Position numbers and translations under genes: made by a program. This document shows positions 13,185 through 16,319 of a stretch of 16,319 bases of DNA, in pieces; the first letter of the stretch is position 1; each line of letters opens with the position of its first letter. The notes below the pieces were generated by a model. The model was not told where the DNA came from. It made no database searches and saw only the letters and a list, made by a program, of their open reading frames with translations. This DNA is from an uncultured Chitinophagaceae bacterium (GTDB lineage Bacteria > Bacteroidota > Bacteroidia > Chitinophagales > Chitinophagaceae), in assembly GCA_934502905.1 (NCBI GenBank), contig CAKSVK010000077.1:1-16319 (forward strand), in the 5' to 3' direction.

Positions 13185-15344
13185 ATGCCACCCTTTATTT
13201 TGTATCTCCTGAAGGTAATCGTCTGCTCTGCCATCCTGTACGGTTACTATAAGCTGGTATTGCAGAACAAGCTTTTCCATCAGTGGAACCGGTTTTACCT
13301 GTTGGCGGCAGTTCTTATCAGCATCAGCTTTCCGCTGGTGAGGATCAACATTGAACAAACTGCTGCCAATAATGAAACCATGCAAGTGATACGCCTGTTG
13401 CAGGTAGTAGATACAGATACACAACCGGACCATGAAGGCAACAGTGTTGCTTCCACTGTCAGCTACGAACAGGTCATATCCATTGGATATATCACCATCA
13501 GTATATTAATCATCACCTTGCTCCTGCATGCCTTATTTAAGATATGGCAACTTATACAACAATCCACCTCAAGAAAAGTAGAAGGCATCAACATAATTGA
13601 TACAGAAGCTAAAGGAACACCTTTTTCATTCTTCCGGTACATTTTCTGGAACAGGAAAATTGATATGGATTCCGATACCGGTAGAAAGATCTTCCGGCAC
13701 GAGCTGGTGCATGTGCGTGAGAACCACAGCGTTGACCGGGTGCTTATGAATATTGTATTGATACCGTTCTGGAGCAATCCGTTCTTCTGGCTGATCCGCC
13801 GGGAAATGACCGTGATCCATGAATTCATCGCCGACAGTAAGGCAGTGGAAGATAATGATACTGCTTCCTTTGCCGCCATGATCATCCATGCGGCTTACCC
13901 ACAACATAGTTTTGAAATGACCAGCACATTTTTTTCATCATCCATAAAAAGAAGATTACATATGCTGACAAACATGAATAACCGAAAGGTAAATTACCTC
14001 GGGCGCATTATGGCGCTGCCGTTACTGGCTTTTATCTTTATTGCATTCACCATTAAAACAAAGCATTCATCCCATGACGACCTTATCACCACAGCAATCG
14101 AAAGCAAAATAACTGTAGTAATAGATGCAGGGCACGGAGGACAAGAGCCGGGCGCACAATCAAACCGGGTTTACGAAAAAGACCTGACCCTGGCGCTGGC
14201 TAAAAAGGTAAAAGCGCTTAATAACAATCCGGCAATCAATATCCTGCTGACAAGAGAAACAGATATTTATCAGCCCGTTCGCGAAAAAGTAACCTGGACC
14301 ATGCAACAACAGCCTGATGCCTTTATTTCCCTACACGTAGCAGCCGACCCAGACTCAGATAAGTCTTCGGGGTTCGAACTTTATATCAGCAGGCAATCGG
14401 GACCTTACGAAGCCGAAACAAGAGTCCTGGCCAGCCTGGTATCAGATGAAATCAGCAGCAGCTATACCGTATTTCCGCAACTGAAGCAACGGTTGGAGAA
14501 AGGCATTTGGGTATTGGATGCACCTGAGATCAATTACCCGGCAATACTCATTGAATGCGGTTATCTTACCAACAAAAAAGATCTTGCCTTTATCAGGGAC
14601 AATACCAACCAGGAAAAGATAGCACGAAACGTTCTGAACGCTATAGAAAAATATGCAAAAGCAAGAGCAGAAGCCAATTCCGGAAACCCTAACATTCCTG
14701 ATGCTCCCTTTTATGCCAGCCCTGATAATGCGGGAGATGATTTTGAGCACAGGCAGCAGGGACGATCAGGTACAACGGATAAACAGGAGGCCGATACAAT
14801 TCCCGCCGCGAAAAAGGTGCCGGCGGTAGCGCCCCCGAAAGATCCATTCCTGTCGAAGGGCGTTGATCCCAAAGTAGCCGATATTTATATAAACGGGATG
14901 AAAAGTGATTTTGAGGCTTTCTGTAAAGTTCCTCAGGAAAGTATTGTGCGGATGAACGTGGTAAAAGATGCAACAGCCGTCAACGGGCTGATCGAGATCA
15001 TTACGGAAAAGTATATGCAGGAAGACGATAAAGTGTTCGTAAGAACAGAAGTTGAAGCCTCATTCCCCGGTGGCGAAGAGAGCTGGAAGAAATATGCACA
15101 AAAAGTGCTGGATAAAAATAAAGATGCGCTTGAAAAAGAAGGAAAAAAGGGTACCTGTATCGTAGAATTTATTGTAGATAAAAACGGGTATATTTCTAAT
15201 ATCACTGCATTGACCATGAAAGGTACAGCGCTTGCCGGTATAGCCGTGGATGCCGTAAAAAAAGGACCGCAATGGAACCCTGCCTTGCAAAATGGCCGCC
15301 TGGTAAAGGCTTACAGGCGGCAGCCGGTATCGTATGGGCTTTAA
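13185..15344 (+). CDS. BlaR1-like M56 protease fused to an amidase and TonB C-terminal domain
   Basis: A 719-residue membrane protein. Hydrophobic helices lie at about 5-25, 37-53, 97-120 and 271-290. The M56 metalloprotease core lies between the last two, with HELVH (172-176) and the third zinc ligand region EFIAD (Glu213), so it should be cytoplasmic, as in BlaR1. The periplasmic part begins near 292. It contains a complete Amidase_3 domain (about 308-490): DAGHGG (His317), Glu331 in YEKDLTL, SLHVAA (His384) and LIECGYLTN (Glu457), the full set of zinc ligands and catalytic Glu of N-acetylmuramoyl-L-alanine amidases. A low-complexity linker (about 495-555) leads to DIYINGMKS...VVKDATAVNGLIEIITEK (about 566-609), which resembles the TonB-receptor plug motif, and then a TonB C-terminal domain (about 624-715, from FPGG to RRQPVSY). 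The penicillin-binding sensor of classical BlaR1 is absent. It is co-transcribed with the BlaI gene. Expected role: sense cell-wall change and cleave BlaI; whether the amidase is a sensor or an active enzyme is open. Confidence 0.9.
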   Translation: MPPFILYLLKVIVCSAILYGYYKLVLQNKLFHQWNRFYLLAAVLISISFPLVRINIEQTAANNETMQVIRLLQVVDTDTQPDHEGNSVASTVSYEQVISIGYITISILIITLLLHALFKIWQLIQQSTSRKVEGINIIDTEAKGTPFSFFRYIFWNRKIDMDSDTGRKIFRHELVHVRENHSVDRVLMNIVLIPFWSNPFFWLIRREMTVIHEFIADSKAVEDNDTASFAAMIIHAAYPQHSFEMTSTFFSSSIKRRLHMLTNMNNRKVNYLGRIMALPLLAFIFIAFTIKTKHSSHDDLITTAIESKITVVIDAGHGGQEPGAQSNRVYEKDLTLALAKKVKALNNNPAINILLTRETDIYQPVREKVTWTMQQQPDAFISLHVAADPDSDKSSGFELYISRQSGPYEAETRVLASLVSDEISSSYTVFPQLKQRLEKGIWVLDAPEINYPAILIECGYLTNKKDLAFIRDNTNQEKIARNVLNAIEKYAKARAEANSGNPNIPDAPFYASPDNAGDDFEHRQQGRSGTTDKQEADTIPAAKKVPAVAPPKDPFLSKGVDPKVADIYINGMKSDFEAFCKVPQESIVRMNVVKDATAVNGLIEIITEKYMQEDDKVFVRTEVEASFPGGEESWKKYAQKVLDKNKDALEKEGKKGTCIVEFIVDKNGYISNITALTMKGTALAGIAVDAVKKGPQWNPALQNGRLVKAYRRQPVSYGL

Positions 15345-15624
15345 TAATAAAATGGCAGGAATATTTTTTACCTGCTTGGGGACTGCTTCTCCTGCTATAA
15401 TGCTGTTCAGCTTACATCATTCCGGGAGCTGCATCGCAGTAAAGTAGGAAAAGAAGGATTTGCGGACGGATGAAAGATTGCGTAGAGACACATAATCAGG
15501 CGACCACCGCCCCTGGTTGATATATACGTTGAGGGTTGATATGCAAAAGGTTCTGCCAAAAATAAATCACTGTTTATACAATATCCTTCAATTGTCACGT
15601 TATTAGTGCTGAAACTTAATCAAT
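15345..15624. other. Intergenic region without a gene
   Basis: About 280 bases between the BlaR1-like gene and the outer-membrane protein gene. No convincing ORF, promoter or terminator was found. A 5-bp hairpin (GCAGG at 15355-15359 with CCTGC at 15371-15375) is too weak to call a terminator. The decayed repeat at 15476-15515 is the only recognisable element. Confidence 0.5.
15476..15515. repeat. Decayed copy of the triple-hairpin element
   Basis: Bases 15476-15505 align without gaps to 10351-10380 with 23 of 30 identities, and all seven differences are transitions toward A or T. The first hairpin is broken, but the middle one survives as GGCG (15499-15502) with CGCC (15508-15511). Similarity is lost after the CCCC that follows. 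Same orientation as the intact copy. Confidence 0.6.
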
Positions 15625-16224
15625 ATGAAAAAAATTATTATTCTGTCTTTTCTGACATTTATTGGGTTCGGTATTCAGGCGCAGGTAAACTTTGGTGTTA
15701 AAGCAGGCGTCAATCTGACAAAATTTTCCGGTTCCGACGCCGGCGATAATAATAACTTCCTGCTGGGTTATGCAGGTGGCGGATTGGTAAACTATAAGCT
15801 GACAGACGCCGTTAGCCTTCAGGGTGAGGTGCTGTATTCACTGGAAGGATCCAGCGCTAAAGAAGATGGCATTAAAGGGAAGTTGAAAACAGGTTATGTT
15901 AATATCCCTGTTCTTGCGCAGTATAACCATTCATCCGGGTTTTATGCAGAAACCGGTCCTCAGCTTGGTATTTTAACAAGTGCAAAAATGTCTTTTTCCG
16001 GATCTGAAGATGGAGTAGACATCTCTGCTACCCAGGATGTAAAGGAACAATTCAAAAGCATCAATTTCTCATGGGGTCTTGGAGCCGGTTACAAGCTTTC
16101 AAACGGTTTGGGTATCGGTGCCAGGTATAACTTCGGGATCACCAGCATTGCAGACAGCGATGCCTCCATTAAGCTTGGCGGTCTCCATATAGGCTTGTCT
16201 TATACTTTTGGAAGCGGCGAATAA
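15625..16224 (+). CDS. Porin-family outer-membrane beta-barrel protein
   Basis: A 199-residue protein of the small outer-membrane beta-barrel type (OMP_b-brl-like, as in OmpA/OmpX/OmpW-like folds of Bacteroidota). A signal peptide covers residues 1-19 (MKKIIILSFLTFIGFGIQA). The mature part begins VNFGVKAGVNLTKFSG, a very common first strand of this family, and alternates hydrophobic and polar residues through strands such as FLLGYAGGGLVNYKL, GFYAETGPQLGILTS, INFSWGLGAGYKL and HIGLSYTFG, with the last strand ending near the C-terminus as expected for barrel assembly. It probably has eight strands. Function is unknown. No adjacent transporter; the upstream BlaR1-like gene is 280 bases away and no ACTAAA/TTTAGT dyad precedes this gene, so there is no sequence support for shared control. 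A good terminator follows. Confidence 0.9.
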   Translation: MKKIIILSFLTFIGFGIQAQVNFGVKAGVNLTKFSGSDAGDNNNFLLGYAGGGLVNYKLTDAVSLQGEVLYSLEGSSAKEDGIKGKLKTGYVNIPVLAQYNHSSGFYAETGPQLGILTSAKMSFSGSEDGVDISATQDVKEQFKSINFSWGLGAGYKLSNGLGIGARYNFGITSIADSDASIKLGGLHIGLSYTFGSGE

Positions 16225-16246
16225 AAATTACAAAAATAAAGTCTGT

Positions 16247-16283
16247 AAGAGGCTGCCTTTAAAGGGCAGCCTCTTTGTTTTTC
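16247..16283 (+). terminator. Intrinsic terminator after the outer-membrane protein gene
   Basis: AAGAGGCTGCC (16247-16257) pairs with GGCAGCCTCTT (16265-16275), an 11-bp perfect stem with a 7-base loop, followed by TGTTTTT. The 36 bases after it to the window end show nothing further. Confidence 0.88.
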
Positions 16284-16319
16284 TGAAACCTGCTCTTAGC
16301 TTATACCCTCAACACAGGA

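Overview
The window looks like a chromosomal segment from a Bacteroidota (Bacteroidetes) bacterium, most likely of the Chitinophagaceae type. The evidence is promoters of the TTTG/TAnnTTTG kind in front of several genes, A-rich leaders with almost no Shine-Dalgarno sequences, many exported proteins with signal peptides ending in AQ, an auracyanin/azurin-like lipoprotein, and a BlaI/BlaR1 pair whose sensor carries TonB-type modules. No tRNA, rRNA, CRISPR array, transposase or phage gene was seen. Genus cannot be fixed from the sequence alone.

Layout. (1) 1-1754: a Crp/Fnr-family regulator followed by an NmrA-like NAD(P)-binding epimerase with its own promoter. (2) 1755-2234: an intergenic stretch that appears to hold a small minus-strand transcription unit: promoter, perfect Shine-Dalgarno, a 15-codon ORF and an intrinsic terminator. 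(3) 2235-5079, plus strand: a secreted CE15-type glucuronoyl esterase, an azurin-like copper lipoprotein with a strong terminator, and prmC. (4) 5080-10146, minus strand: a three-gene unit of a 1016-residue double amidohydrolase, a 434-residue amidohydrolase-like protein that lacks the metal-binding HxH, and a small SAM methyltransferase. (5) 10147-10568: a repeat-like intergenic region with a 60-base element of three consecutive perfect hairpins. (6) 10569-12650: a ChaN-family haem-binding protein gene divergent from a Gfo/Idh/MocA oxidoreductase. (7) 12708-15344: a BlaI repressor and a BlaR1-like membrane protease, preceded by a 47-bp nearly perfect palindromic operator. (8) 15625-16224: a small outer-membrane beta-barrel protein with a terminator.

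The most unusual object is the BlaR1-like protein (13185-15344). The usual membrane M56 zinc-protease part is followed, on the predicted periplasmic side, not by a penicillin-binding sensor but by a complete N-acetylmuramoyl-L-alanine amidase (Amidase_3) domain with all expected zinc and catalytic residues, then a segment resembling a TonB-receptor plug motif, then a TonB C-terminal domain. With the BlaI gene and the tandem operator this suggests a cell-wall-responsive derepression switch in which the sensor is, or derives from, a peptidoglycan hydrolase. That role is inference; the domain order and residues are seen directly.

Other points of interest are the minus-strand small RNA/mini-ORF, the triple-hairpin element whose outer hairpins have complementary loops and which has a decayed relative near 15474, and an operon with three amidohydrolase modules of which only one keeps its metal ligands. 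Family names are by recognition of motifs from memory; no database search was run.
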